Below, piece after piece: positions 52,502 to 61,597 of a stretch of DNA of 64,000 nt. The notes beneath the pieces were generated by a model. It searched no databases and was not told where the DNA came from. It worked only from the letters and a program-made list of their open reading frames with translations. The DNA is taken from assembly GCA_050290225.1 (NCBI GenBank), contig JBNKHG010000033.1, positions 1 to 64,000 on the forward strand, read 5' to 3'. Positions within the stretch are counted from its first letter, which is position 1, and every line of letters starts with the position of its first letter. The position numbers and the translations under genes were made by a program. This stretch comes from JBNKHG01 sp050290225. Lineage in GTDB: Bacteria > Pseudomonadota > Gammaproteobacteria > Pseudomonadales > Cellvibrionaceae.

Positions 52502-55500
52502 TCACGAACTGATCAACTGCCATTGTTTTTTAAGACGCTTGGCCGAAATCGGCATCAGGGTTTTCAGGGACTGTGCGAATAACGACACCCGAAATTCCTC
52601 CAACATCCAGCGGAACTGGATCAGTTCGGGATTAGCCAGTGCCACCGACTCGCCCTCGCGCTCGAGGACGTTATCGTAATCTTCCCAGAAAGGCGCCAGT
52701 TCCGCGATCATCAATTTGTCTTTCTGCACATTGAGTGGCGCCTTTTCCAGCCGCATCAATATCGCCTTGAGATAGCGCGGATACTGGCTCAACCAGGCCA
52801 TGGGGGTACGATAGAGAAACCCGGGATACACCAGGCGCTGCAGTTGGGCGTTTATATCGGCAACAGCAAACACCAGCGGCAGGGCATTTTTTTGCAGTTT
52901 GAGGGCCTTTTTTATCTCCACCATGGAAGTCAGGATCGACAGCATCAGCGCCTCGATTTCATTGGCGCGACTAACCAACTGCTCCCGTCCCCGAGCCAGG
53001 CGCGCTTCGAACGCCGGTTGATCGCGGGGCAATGGATCCTCTCCCAGACACACTTGGGCAAAGGCCGCCATGGCAATATCGTCTGCCACCTGCTCCCGAT
53101 TGCCAATGCCGGCCACTGACAAACCCATATCCCGGCCTTTCAGCAACGCCTTGCGCAGGTACTTGGCGGGTTGCGGCGCACTCAACAATAACAGGCGAGT
53201 CATCCCCCGCCGCGTTTTCGACAATGCTTCCCTGGGGTCGTCCAGCAGCTTCAGGGCCACACTTTGCGTGTTATCCACCAGCGCCGGGTAGGCGCGGATG
53301 GTCACTCCGGCGCGTTTGAGCCGGGTGGTTTCCGGCAAATTGCCAAAATCCCAACTGACAATGCCCTCCCTCTCCAGATCACTTCCGGCCGACTGCAGGC
53401 TCTGCCGCAATTGATCGCGATAGCGCTCGCGCAGCGGCTCCAGCTCCCGTCCCGAGGCCATGCATTTGCCCTGTTCGTCGAGGACTTTGATATTCATCCG
53501 ATAGTAGTCATCCAGCGCCGCCGGGTCCCAGGCATCGTCGGGAATATCAATGGCAGTGTGACGTTTCAACTGGAAACCCAGCGCGTGAGTCAGCGCCACA
53601 TTGTCCGGTTTCATTGCCGGCATAACCTTGTCGACAAATGCCGGTACGGGTACAAAGTGCTTGCGCCACTGTTTGGGCAGCCCCTTGACCAGGGCGATAC
53701 ACTTGTCTCGCAACATGCCCGGCACCAGCCACTGCAGCTGCAATTCCGGCAGTTGGTGTAAAACGCTGACCGGCACATGGACACTGACACCGTCATCGGC
53801 GCTGCCGGGCTCAAAGTGGTAACTCAGGGGCAGTGCCATCCCCTGCAAAGCCAACTCGTTGGGGAACTGGGCCTCGGTGATGGCGCTGGCGTCGTGCAGC
53901 ATCAGCCGCTCGCGATCGATAAACAACAACTGGGGGTTGCTGGCCTCCGCTTGTTTGCGCCAGTGCTCAAAGCCGGCACGGTTGACCACGTCCGTCGGTA
54001 GTCGCTCGTCGTAAAATTCGTAGAGCACCTGTTCATCCGCGAGGATGTCGCGGCGGCGCGACTTGGCCTCGAGTTCGTCCAAGGCCTGCAACAGTGCCTG
54101 ATTGTGTGCGAAGAAGGCCGGCATTTTTTTCGGGCCGCGACGGTTGGCGCGGGCGTCGACGTAGCGACCCTCCACCAGGGCGGCTCGGATAAACACCTCG
54201 CGCGCCACCACCGGGTCGATGCGGGAAAAGTTGACCCGCTGTTTTTCCACCAGCACCAGGCCATAAAGCGTCACTTTTTCATAGGCCATCACCTGGCCAC
54301 TGCGGGAATCGTAGTGAGGCTCAAAGTGGTGGCGCTTAACCAGGTGCTCTGCGGCGGCCAATGCCCATTCGGGTTCGATCTTGGCTATGGTATGGCCGTA
54401 GAGTTTGGCGGTTTCCAGTAATTGCCCCGCCAACAACCATTTGAGTTTTTTCTTGAACTGGGACGATCCGGGAAAGATAAAAAATTTCCGATTGCGAGCG
54501 CCCAGGTACTCCCGCTCCTCGCCGCGCAACCCCAGGTGACCCAACAGCCCGGAGAGCAAGGCCCTGTGCACCGCTTCGTAATCAGCCGGTTCAGTGTTTT
54601 CCTTAAAGCCCAGGTCTTTTGCCGCAAGCCGCAACTGGCGGTGGATATCCCGCCATTCCCGCAATCGAAGGTAGGAGAGGAACTCGCGTTTACACAGCTT
54701 GCGCAACTGGTTTTGAGACAGTTCCTGGCGCTGGTTTTCAAAGTACTCCCAGAGATTCACATAAGCGATAAAGTCCGACTGCTCGTCCCAGAAGCGACGG
54801 TGCTTTTCATCGGCCGCCTGTTGCTTTTCCGCCGGACGCTCGCGGGGATCCTGCACCGACAGGGCGCTGGTAATAATCAGCAACTCGCGAACACAATTGT
54901 GCTTTTGCGCCGCCAGCAGCATGCGCCCGAGTTGGGGATCAAGGGGCAATCGGGTCAGTTGCTGACCGATGCGACTCAGCTGACCGTCTCTTTTTACCGC
55001 CTGTAACTCTTCCAGTAATTTAAAGCCGTCGTTGATCAGGCGAGAGTCCGGACTGTCGACAAAGGGGAAATGGCGTATATTGCCGATCCGCAATTGCAGC
55101 ATTTGCAGGATCACCGCCGCAAGATTGGTGCGAAGGATTTCCGCATCGGTAAATTCGGGACGGTTGTTGAAATCGGCCTCGTCGTAGAGGCGCACACAGA
55201 TGCCCTCGCTGACTCGGCCGCAGCGGCCCATGCGCTGGTTGGCGCTGGCCTGGGAAATGGGCTCCACCGGCAGTCGCTGCACCTTGGTACGGTAGCTATA
55301 GCGACTGATACGGGCAAAACCGGGGTCGATCACATAGCGGATTCCCGGCACAGTGATAGAGGTTTCCGCGACATTGGTGGACAACACCACCCGCCTTCCC
55401 CGGTGAGGCTGAAAGATTCTGTTCTGGTCCGCCAGACTCAAGCGGGCGTAGAGGGGAAGCACTTCCAGATGGGGAAACCGGGCTTTGCGAATCGCCAGGG

Positions 55501-56470
55501 CCGCTTCGCGGATTTCCCGTTCACCGCTTAAAAACACCAGGAAATCACCGCCCCGGTGAGCTTGCTTCTGCTCCCGTTGCAACAGTTCCTCGATGGCGGC
55601 GACAATGGCTTCAAACTGATCGTCCTGCTCTTCGCCCATGGGGCGGTATAGCACCTCCACGGGGTAAGTACGACCGGAAACTTCGATGATGGGAGCGTCA
55701 TCAAAGTGCCGTGAAAAACGCTCCAGATCGATGGTCGCCGATGTGATGATGACTTTCAGATCCGGACGTTTGGGTAAAAGGGTTTTTATATAACCCAGCA
55801 AGAAATCAATATTAAGGCTGCGCTCGTGAGCCTCATCGATAATCAGGGTGTCATACCGACTGAGGTAGCGATCCTGCTGGATTTCCGCCAGCAGGATACC
55901 GTCGGTCATCAATTTGATATGGGTATTCTCGTTGGAGTGATCGGTAAAACGCACCTGATAACCTACAGATTCCCCCAACGGTACCTTGAGCTCTTCCGCG
56001 ATACGGCAGGCCACAGTGCGAGCGGCGATACGTCGGGGCTGGGTGTGGCCAATCATACCCTTCACACCGCGTCCCAGGCCCAGGCAGATTTTCGGAATCT
56101 GGGTGGTTTTACCGGAGCCGGTCTCGCCGGCCAACACCACTACCTGGTGTTGTTCTATTGTCTCCGCAATCAAATCGCGTTTGGCGCTGACGGGCAGCTG
56201 TTCGGGGTACTCTATCACCGGCACCCGCAGGCGACGGGCTTCCACCCGCTCCCGTGAGGTCTGCCACTGCGTCCGCCATTGGCTCAGAGCCTTATCGCAG
56301 GCCTTGCCAGCCCGCTGCAATTTGCGGATTTCCCGGCTTCGGCGCCCGAGGCGGTAACGATCCCTGCACAGGACCTCGTCCAACGCCGGTGTCACCAAAG
56401 GGTCCGGAGGCGCATCCGACCCGTATGCCGTGCTCTCAGGTGTCGTGTATGGGGCCGATTTCGGGGCCAT
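52502..56470 (-). CDS. hrpA: ATP-dependent RNA helicase HrpA
   Basis: A DEAH-box helicase of 1322 residues (E. coli 1300) that rescues stalled or collided ribosomes. Walker A is 'VVLAGETGSGKTTQIPKICL', box II 'IIDEAHERSLN', box III 'SATID' and box VI 'QRMGRCGRV'. The HA2/OB region follows, and a long C-terminal DUF3418 domain from about 640 completes the HrpA-specific layout. The ATG at 56470 gives an acidic, low-complexity first 30 residues. It is divergent from the flavoprotein gene at 56664. Confidence 0.96.
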   Translation of the reverse strand: MAPKSAPYTTPESTAYGSDAPPDPLVTPALDEVLCRDRYRLGRRSREIRKLQRAGKACDKALSQWRTQWQTSRERVEARRLRVPVIEYPEQLPVSAKRDLIAETIEQHQVVVLAGETGSGKTTQIPKICLGLGRGVKGMIGHTQPRRIAARTVACRIAEELKVPLGESVGYQVRFTDHSNENTHIKLMTDGILLAEIQQDRYLSRYDTLIIDEAHERSLNIDFLLGYIKTLLPKRPDLKVIITSATIDLERFSRHFDDAPIIEVSGRTYPVEVLYRPMGEEQDDQFEAIVAAIEELLQREQKQAHRGGDFLVFLSGEREIREAALAIRKARFPHLEVLPLYARLSLADQNRIFQPHRGRRVVLSTNVAETSITVPGIRYVIDPGFARISRYSYRTKVQRLPVEPISQASANQRMGRCGRVSEGICVRLYDEADFNNRPEFTDAEILRTNLAAVILQMLQLRIGNIRHFPFVDSPDSRLINDGFKLLEELQAVKRDGQLSRIGQQLTRLPLDPQLGRMLLAAQKHNCVRELLIITSALSVQDPRERPAEKQQAADEKHRRFWDEQSDFIAYVNLWEYFENQRQELSQNQLRKLCKREFLSYLRLREWRDIHRQLRLAAKDLGFKENTEPADYEAVHRALLSGLLGHLGLRGEEREYLGARNRKFFIFPGSSQFKKKLKWLLAGQLLETAKLYGHTIAKIEPEWALAAAEHLVKRHHFEPHYDSRSGQVMAYEKVTLYGLVLVEKQRVNFSRIDPVVAREVFIRAALVEGRYVDARANRRGPKKMPAFFAHNQALLQALDELEAKSRRRDILADEQVLYEFYDERLPTDVVNRAGFEHWRKQAEASNPQLLFIDRERLMLHDASAITEAQFPNELALQGMALPLSYHFEPGSADDGVSVHVPVSVLHQLPELQLQWLVPGMLRDKCIALVKGLPKQWRKHFVPVPAFVDKVMPAMKPDNVALTHALGFQLKRHTAIDIPDDAWDPAALDDYYRMNIKVLDEQGKCMASGRELEPLRERYRDQLRQSLQSAGSDLEREGIVSWDFGNLPETTRLKRAGVTIRAYPALVDNTQSVALKLLDDPREALSKTRRGMTRLLLLSAPQPAKYLRKALLKGRDMGLSVAGIGNREQVADDIAMAAFAQVCLGEDPLPRDQPAFEARLARGREQLVSRANEIEALMLSILTSMVEIKKALKLQKNALPLVFAVADINAQLQRLVYPGFLYRTPMAWLSQYPRYLKAILMRLEKAPLNVQKDKLMIAELAPFWEDYDNVLEREGESVALANPELIQFRWMLEEFRVSLFAQSLKTLMPISAKRLKKQWQLISS

Positions 56471-56663
56471 AGTGTTGTCTTGCCGGTCTCTGGTAAAAGC
56501 CGCTTAGTATACTTGGAAATAAGGGCCCATAGACACTTAAACCGGGAGGGAAATTCCAGTAGCATCAGAAGTGACCCGTAAGGCCAGGCCCGTCTGTACC
56601 CGTGGCTGCGCCCCGGTAATTCACAGGTAAACCTGGTCATTCACAGGTGTATAGGTATTCGCC

Positions 56664-58127
56664 ATGCGCAGCGTGGATATTCTGGTTATCGGTGGTGGCA
56701 TCAACGGCACCGCCATAGCTTGTGAAGCAGCCAGTCGTGGCCTCACCACCTTCTTGGCCGAGACCGGTGATATCGCCGGCGGCGCCTCTTCCTCGACCAC
56801 TGGCCTGTTGTCAGCGGGTCTGCGGCAACTGGAAACCCTGGACTGGGATAGTGTTAAAAGAGCCCTCAATGAGCAGGCGATCATGCAGTGCCGCGCGCCC
56901 CACCTGGTGCATTCACGACAGTGTTATATCGTTCCCAACCGGGCAATTCGCTCCCATCGCCGTATCAAAGCCGGTCTCTATCTCTATCACCTGATCCAAA
57001 GTAGCGAACTGCAACCACCCCTGCCGGTCGAGAGTCCCGAACTCTACCTGAAACCGGAATACCAGGACCTGCAAGCCTTTGTGGACTGTACAGTGAGCGA
57101 TATTCGCCTGACCCTCAGCACTGCGCTACTGGCGCGGGAGCTGGGAGCGGAAATTCACCCTCACTGCGAAATGATCGAGGCCCAGCGCCATGCGGACGGC
57201 TGGCAAGTGTGTCTGCAACCGAGGGAGGGTACGCAGCCCATCCATATCCAGGCCCGCGCGTTGGTTAATGCCGGGGGCAGGCATGTAAACGAAATACTCC
57301 AGCGACGACTGCGCTTGAAGAGCCGCTGTATCGCGCGCCTGCTGCGGGGCGATCATCTGGTGATCAACAAACCCTTTAACGGCGAACAGGGTTACGTCCT
57401 GCAAGCGGATAACCGCCGCCTGATCTACCTGCTGCCCTACGGTGATGATCATGCGGTCCTGGGCGCCACCCAGTCACCTGCCGAGGAGAAGCAAACCGAC
57501 ACGACGCATACATTGCTGGAGCTTTACAACCGCTACTTCCTCCAACCCCTGAACCGCGACGATGTCGTCCATCACTTTTCCGGCGTTCACGCCCTCTATG
57601 ACGACCCCACTTGCGAGGACGCCGACAAGAGCCCCGACTACCTGCTGGATCTGGATTGCCCTTCAGGACACTATCCCTTGCTCAATGTATTTGGCGGCTG
57701 GCTGACCACCAGCCGGCTGCTGGCCGAACAGGCCCTGGATATTCTGCAACCCTATACCCGCGCGCCCATTAACCGCGACCTCAAACAAACCCCCCTTCCC
57801 GGTGGCGACATGATCGATGGTAATCCGACCGCATTTTTCCAGGCGCTGTGCCAAGCCTACCCACGTTTACCCGAATCGTTATTACAGCGACTGGCACGCA
57901 ACTACGGCACCCTGACTTACCGGATTTTGGCGGAGGCACAGCGTATCGAGGACCTGGGACGTCACTTCGGCGGCGATCTTTTCGGGGCTGAAGTGCGCTA
58001 CCTCTGCCATCAGGAATGGGCGCAAAGTGCCGAGGACATCCTCTGGCGACGCACCAAACTCGGGCTGGTGCTCAACCGCCAGCAGCAAAATGAGCTCAGT
58101 CACTGGCTGGACAGCACATTTGCATGA
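56664..58127 (+). CDS. glpD: FAD-dependent glycerol-3-phosphate dehydrogenase-like protein
   Basis: A 487-residue membrane-associated flavoprotein predicted to oxidise glycerol-3-phosphate to DHAP. The FAD site is 'VDILVIGGGINGTAIACEAA'. Further hallmarks are 'GLLSAGLRQLE', 'RALVNAGGRHVNEIL', 'LRGDHLVINKP', 'YLLPYGDDHAVLGATQSP' pattern and the C-terminal 'DILWRRTKLGLVL'. Position between hrpA and the VWA gene is not the usual glp context, so the substrate is inferred from family. Confidence 0.85.
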   Translation: MRSVDILVIGGGINGTAIACEAASRGLTTFLAETGDIAGGASSSTTGLLSAGLRQLETLDWDSVKRALNEQAIMQCRAPHLVHSRQCYIVPNRAIRSHRRIKAGLYLYHLIQSSELQPPLPVESPELYLKPEYQDLQAFVDCTVSDIRLTLSTALLARELGAEIHPHCEMIEAQRHADGWQVCLQPREGTQPIHIQARALVNAGGRHVNEILQRRLRLKSRCIARLLRGDHLVINKPFNGEQGYVLQADNRRLIYLLPYGDDHAVLGATQSPAEEKQTDTTHTLLELYNRYFLQPLNRDDVVHHFSGVHALYDDPTCEDADKSPDYLLDLDCPSGHYPLLNVFGGWLTTSRLLAEQALDILQPYTRAPINRDLKQTPLPGGDMIDGNPTAFFQALCQAYPRLPESLLQRLARNYGTLTYRILAEAQRIEDLGRHFGGDLFGAEVRYLCHQEWAQSAEDILWRRTKLGLVLNRQQQNELSHWLDSTFA

Positions 58128-58194
58128 ACGGTACAAACACCAGCAAGAAAAACAGACAGCTAAGCTGCCCAAGTGAAGTGGCTGAAAGCTATCC

Positions 58195-59370
58195 CTATTT
58201 CGTCAGATAACGAATAGCCTTGTCGATGCCCTCCAGGGTCAACGCGTACATGTGCCCATCCACCAGCTGGCGGGTCATGTCGATGGTCTGGGTGTAGGGC
58301 CAATACTTCTCAGCCGTGGGATTCAACCACACCACCTTGTTGAAGGTGTCGGTGATTCGCTGCATCCACTGGTAACCCGGCTCCTCGTTCATATGCTCGA
58401 CGCTGCCGTACTGGCTGCTGATCTCATAGGGGGCCATGGAGGCATCACCGACAAAGATGACTTTATAATCGCTGCTGTAGGTATGCAGCATATCGAAGGT
58501 AGCGGTAGTCTCGGTGGTGCGGCGGCGATTGTCCTTCCAGATATGCTCGTAGATAAAGTTGTGGAAGTAATAGTACTCAAGGTGCTTGAACTCCGTGCGA
58601 CAGGCGGAGAATAGCTCTTCGCAGACCCTCACATGGGGGTCCATGGAACCGCCGACGTCGAGAAACAGCAATACCTTCACCGCGTTATGCCGCTCCGGCA
58701 CCATCTTGATATCCAGCAGGCCGGCATTGCGTGCCGTTGAGCTGATGGTATCGTCGAGATCCAGTTCCTCGGTCGCACCGGTGCGGGCAAACTTCCGCAA
58801 CTTGCGCAGTGCGACCTTGATATTGCGTGTGCCGAGTTCCACCGAGTCGTCCAGGTTCTTAAACTGGCGCTGCTCCCAGACTTTGATGGCGCTCTTGTTG
58901 CGGCTCTCACCACCGATGCGAATGCCTTCAGGGTTGTATCCACTGTGGCCAAAAGGCGAAGTGCCCCCGGTGCCGATCCACTTGTTGCCACCGGCGTGAC
59001 GTTTCTTCTGCTCCTCGAGACGTTTTTTGAATTCCTCAATCAATTTGTCGAGGCCACCCATCGATTCGATCTTGGCCTTTTCCTCGTCGCTGAGGGATTT
59101 TATAAATTCAGAGCGCAACCAGTCTTCCGGGATCAGTGCTTCAATAATATCATCGAAGCTGGCCAGGTCCTTGAAGTAGGCGCCGAAAGCGCGATCGAAT
59201 TTGTCGAAGTACTTTTCATCCTTGACCAGGCAGGTGCGCGCCAACAGATAAAAGTCGTCGATACTGCCAAAAGCCAAATGCTGCTGCATGGCCTCGAGCA
59301 ACACCAGAAGCTCCTTGAGAGAGACAGGCACCTCGGCTTTGCGCAGTCCGTAAAAGAAATTGACCAGCAT
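58195..59370 (-). CDS. VWA-domain protein, CoxE-like, partner of MoxR ATPase
   Basis: A 391-residue cytoplasmic protein. The N-terminal helical part ('LVNFFYGLRKAEVPVSLKELLVLL') and a charged middle region ('EEFKKRLEEQKKRHAGGNKW') lead to a C-terminal VWA domain. Its metal site has the D-x-G-x-S variant ('LFLDVGGSMDPHVRV'). MoxR/CoxE-type pairs act as chaperones that insert cofactors or remodel protein complexes. It follows the MoxR gene by 12 bases. The target is unknown. Confidence 0.85.
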   Translation of the reverse strand: MLVNFFYGLRKAEVPVSLKELLVLLEAMQQHLAFGSIDDFYLLARTCLVKDEKYFDKFDRAFGAYFKDLASFDDIIEALIPEDWLRSEFIKSLSDEEKAKIESMGGLDKLIEEFKKRLEEQKKRHAGGNKWIGTGGTSPFGHSGYNPEGIRIGGESRNKSAIKVWEQRQFKNLDDSVELGTRNIKVALRKLRKFARTGATEELDLDDTISSTARNAGLLDIKMVPERHNAVKVLLFLDVGGSMDPHVRVCEELFSACRTEFKHLEYYYFHNFIYEHIWKDNRRRTTETTATFDMLHTYSSDYKVIFVGDASMAPYEISSQYGSVEHMNEEPGYQWMQRITDTFNKVVWLNPTAEKYWPYTQTIDMTRQLVDGHMYALTLEGIDKAIRYLTK

Positions 59371-59382
59371 AACGTGATCCTT

Positions 59383-60228
59383 TTATCGGGCTTCCCGGCG
59401 CACCATAAAAGCCAGGCGTTCGAGCATATGCACGTCCTGCTCGTTTTTCAGCAGGGCCCCATAGAGAGGCGGGATCGCCTTGGTGGCATCACGGTCCTTC
59501 AGCACCTCGTCGGGAATATCGTCCGCCATCAACAGTTTCAGCCAGTCCAGCAGCTCCGAAGTGGAGGGCTTTTTCTTCAATCCCGGCACTTTGCGCACGT
59601 CGAAGAAAATATCCAGGGCTTCATTGACCAGGGTCTTTTTCAACCCCGGGAAGTGGACATCAATAATGTCCAGCATGGTTTCCCGCTCGGGGAAATTGAT
59701 GTAGTGGAAGAAACAGCGGCGCAGGAAAGCGTCCGGCAATTCCTTTTCGTTGTTGCTGGTGATAATCACAATCGGCCGATGCCTGGCCTTGATGGTTTCA
59801 CCGGTTTCGTAAACGAAAAACTCCATCTTGTCGATCTCCACCAACAGATCGTTGGGGAATTCGATGTCGGCCTTGTCAATTTCGTCGATCAGCAGCACCA
59901 CCTGCTGGTCCGACTCGAACGCCTCCCAGAGCTTGCCCTTTTTGATGTAATTCCTGATATCGTGCACTTTGTCGTCACCCAACTGGGAGTCGCGCAGGCG
60001 GGAAACGGCGTCGTATTCGTAAAGTCCCTGCTGGGCTTTGGTGGTGGATTTGATATGCCACTGGATCAGTCGTTTATCCAGGGCTTGCGCCACTTCCTCG
60101 GCCAACATGGTTTTACCGGTACCCGGCTCCCCTTTAACCAGTAATGGACGCTGCAGGGTTACCGCAGCGTTGACCGCCATGCTCAAATCGGCGGTGGCGA
60201 CGTAATTCTCAGTACCTTCAAACTTCAT
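59383..60228 (-). CDS. MoxR-family AAA+ ATPase
   Basis: A 281-residue AAA+ ATPase. Walker A is 'LLVKGEPGTGKTMLAEEVAQ', Walker B 'VVLLIDEIDKADIEF', sensor 1 'PIVIITSNNEKELPDAFLRR' pattern with arginine finger, and a C-terminal lid. The ATG at 60228 follows GGAATA. It precedes its VWA partner in the same operon. Two direct duplications lie upstream (60258-60287 and 60337-60392), probably within the leader or promoter. Confidence 0.92.
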   Translation of the reverse strand: MKFEGTENYVATADLSMAVNAAVTLQRPLLVKGEPGTGKTMLAEEVAQALDKRLIQWHIKSTTKAQQGLYEYDAVSRLRDSQLGDDKVHDIRNYIKKGKLWEAFESDQQVVLLIDEIDKADIEFPNDLLVEIDKMEFFVYETGETIKARHRPIVIITSNNEKELPDAFLRRCFFHYINFPERETMLDIIDVHFPGLKKTLVNEALDIFFDVRKVPGLKKKPSTSELLDWLKLLMADDIPDEVLKDRDATKAIPPLYGALLKNEQDVHMLERLAFMVRREAR

Positions 60229-60257
60229 GCTGTATTCCAACCTGTGTCCGCTGTGCT

Positions 60258-60287
60258 TTCATGTCCCGTGCGTTCATGTCCCGTGCG
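60258..60287. repeat. 15-base tandem duplication upstream of moxR-like gene
   Basis: TTCATGTCCCGTGCG occurs twice in a row (60258-60272, 60273-60287), 30 bases before the MoxR start codon. Confidence 0.85.
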
Positions 60288-60336
60288 TGTCCTGTGGTTT
60301 GGCGCCGGGACTTATAACAGCCGCAGAGTTTACCAT

Positions 60337-60392
60337 AGCCGGGCACGGCGTCGCAGTGCAAAAAAGCCGGGCACGGCGTCGCAGTGCAAAAA
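60337..60392. repeat. 28-base tandem duplication upstream of moxR-like gene
   Basis: A 28-base unit starting AGCCGGGCACGGCGTC and ending in AAAAA occurs twice without spacer (60337-60364, 60365-60392). It lies in the 182-base gap between the GNAT gene end and the MoxR start. Confidence 0.85.
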
Positions 60393-60422
60393 AGTTCAAT
60401 GGCTGTGGTAATAAAGCTCATT

Positions 60423-60911
60423 TCACGCCAAATCCCTGCACCAAACAGGGTCAAACTGGCTTGACTGATGAGTCAATCGGGGAGAGGAGCGCACCATCAC
60501 CAGAATATTCCGCCCCTGTTGGCGATAGCGCTGGTAAGCATCACGGATAAAGGTCGGCAGTTCTTCGGGATCACGCTTCGCAATCCCCACCCGGGCATAG
60601 AAGCTCTCCAGGTGTGCGAAGGGAAAACAGTAACAGGGTCCACGATCGAGCGTCGGCATTACCCCCTGCAAAAGCCTAAGCCCCAACCCCTGACCGCGCA
60701 GACCGGGTTCGACACACATGCTGCGCAAAAAGCGAAAGCCCTCTGGCTTGTCCACCAGGCGCAGGGCAGCCACGATTACCCCCTTGCGCCGAAGTGCAAA
60801 GACTGTTTCGCCACGACCAGCCTTGGCCGAATAGCGGCACTGCTTATAAAAGCGATTGACCAGGGGCAAGCTCAACGCTTCCACCTGTTCCACCCACAGA
60901 GATTCAGCCAC
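60423..60911 (-). CDS. GNAT-family acetyltransferase
   Basis: A 162-residue acetyltransferase. 'VFALRRKGVIVAALRLVDK' and 'FLRSMCVEPGLRGQGLGLRLLQGV' pattern give the central strands and the CoA pyrophosphate loop (R-G-Q-G-L-G). 'FAHLESFYARVGI' is the typical C-terminal helix. The GTG at 60911 has AAGGTG seven bases before it; a TTG at 60917 is an alternative. It overlaps the DTW gene end, so the two form an operon. Substrate unknown. Confidence 0.85.
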   Translation of the reverse strand: MAESLWVEQVEALSLPLVNRFYKQCRYSAKAGRGETVFALRRKGVIVAALRLVDKPEGFRFLRSMCVEPGLRGQGLGLRLLQGVMPTLDRGPCYCFPFAHLESFYARVGIAKRDPEELPTFIRDAYQRYRQQGRNILVMVRSSPRLTHQSSQFDPVWCRDLA

Positions 60912-61563
60912 AGCCAATCACCTTCGCGACTGAATGATTGCTGCGGCTGGCCGTGTAGTGCTGCTGGAACACCCGAAAATAATCCTGCAAAACTTGCGAA
61001 GACCGGGGTTCACCCAGGCTCGTCAACAGTTGAGAAGCCACTTCAACAGTGGCAAGCCCCGCAGCGGCCTGGTTGCGGCGCAAGTGGTAGTCGCTGCCCC
61101 CTTCGGGAGTCAGCGCGACCCTGGGAAGGGCTTGCAGATAGGGAGATTGGCGCAGCATCTTGCGAGCCTCCTGCCAGGTACCGTCAAGCAAAATAAATAT
61201 CCGTCTTGTGGCTGCACACAACCCATTCACAGCGGGCTCGATCGTGATGGCGGGCTCATGCCCGGGCAGGTCGGGAAATACCAGGCAGGGCTGACACGGG
61301 GAGCTGTTCAAAAGCGAGGCAAGGCTCTGGTGAATCTCTGTACGAGACCAGGTCGCATACTGACAATCGGCAAGGGCGGTTAACAGGATATGCCCTGTAT
61401 TGGTTGGCCTGTACAACTCCCGCGGGTGCGCCAGCAGAAAAAAAGCGGCACCCGATTCCACTTTAGGGAGAGCCCGCCAAGCCTCACAGAGACAGGCCGG
61501 CAGTCGCAAGTGGCAATCGGCGCAGTGGCCGCCGGTCAATTTGTTGAGCGCTTCGGGATACAC
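60904..61563 (-). CDS. DTW-domain tRNA-uridine aminocarboxypropyltransferase
   Basis: A 219-residue enzyme of the TapT/DTWD family, which adds the acp group to uridine 47 (or related positions) of tRNA using SAM. Zinc-like cysteines are in 'HCADCHLRLPACLCEAW', and the signature D-x-T-W is in 'ILLDGTWQEARKML'. 'DYHLRRNQAAAGLATVE' is a further conserved block. The start is GTG at 61563 after AGGA. It overlaps the GNAT gene by 8 bases. The exact position modified is inferred from family. Confidence 0.88.
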   Translation of the reverse strand: MYPEALNKLTGGHCADCHLRLPACLCEAWRALPKVESGAAFFLLAHPRELYRPTNTGHILLTALADCQYATWSRTEIHQSLASLLNSSPCQPCLVFPDLPGHEPAITIEPAVNGLCAATRRIFILLDGTWQEARKMLRQSPYLQALPRVALTPEGGSDYHLRRNQAAAGLATVEVASQLLTSLGEPRSSQVLQDYFRVFQQHYTASRSNHSVAKVIGCG

Positions 61564-61597
61564 CGGTAATCCTGGCCCCTAGGGCAAGACGAGAGCC

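Noticed and set aside
53264..53761. Plus-strand frames within hrpA
   Set aside because: All lie opposite the intact 1322-residue helicase and show no recognisable domain.
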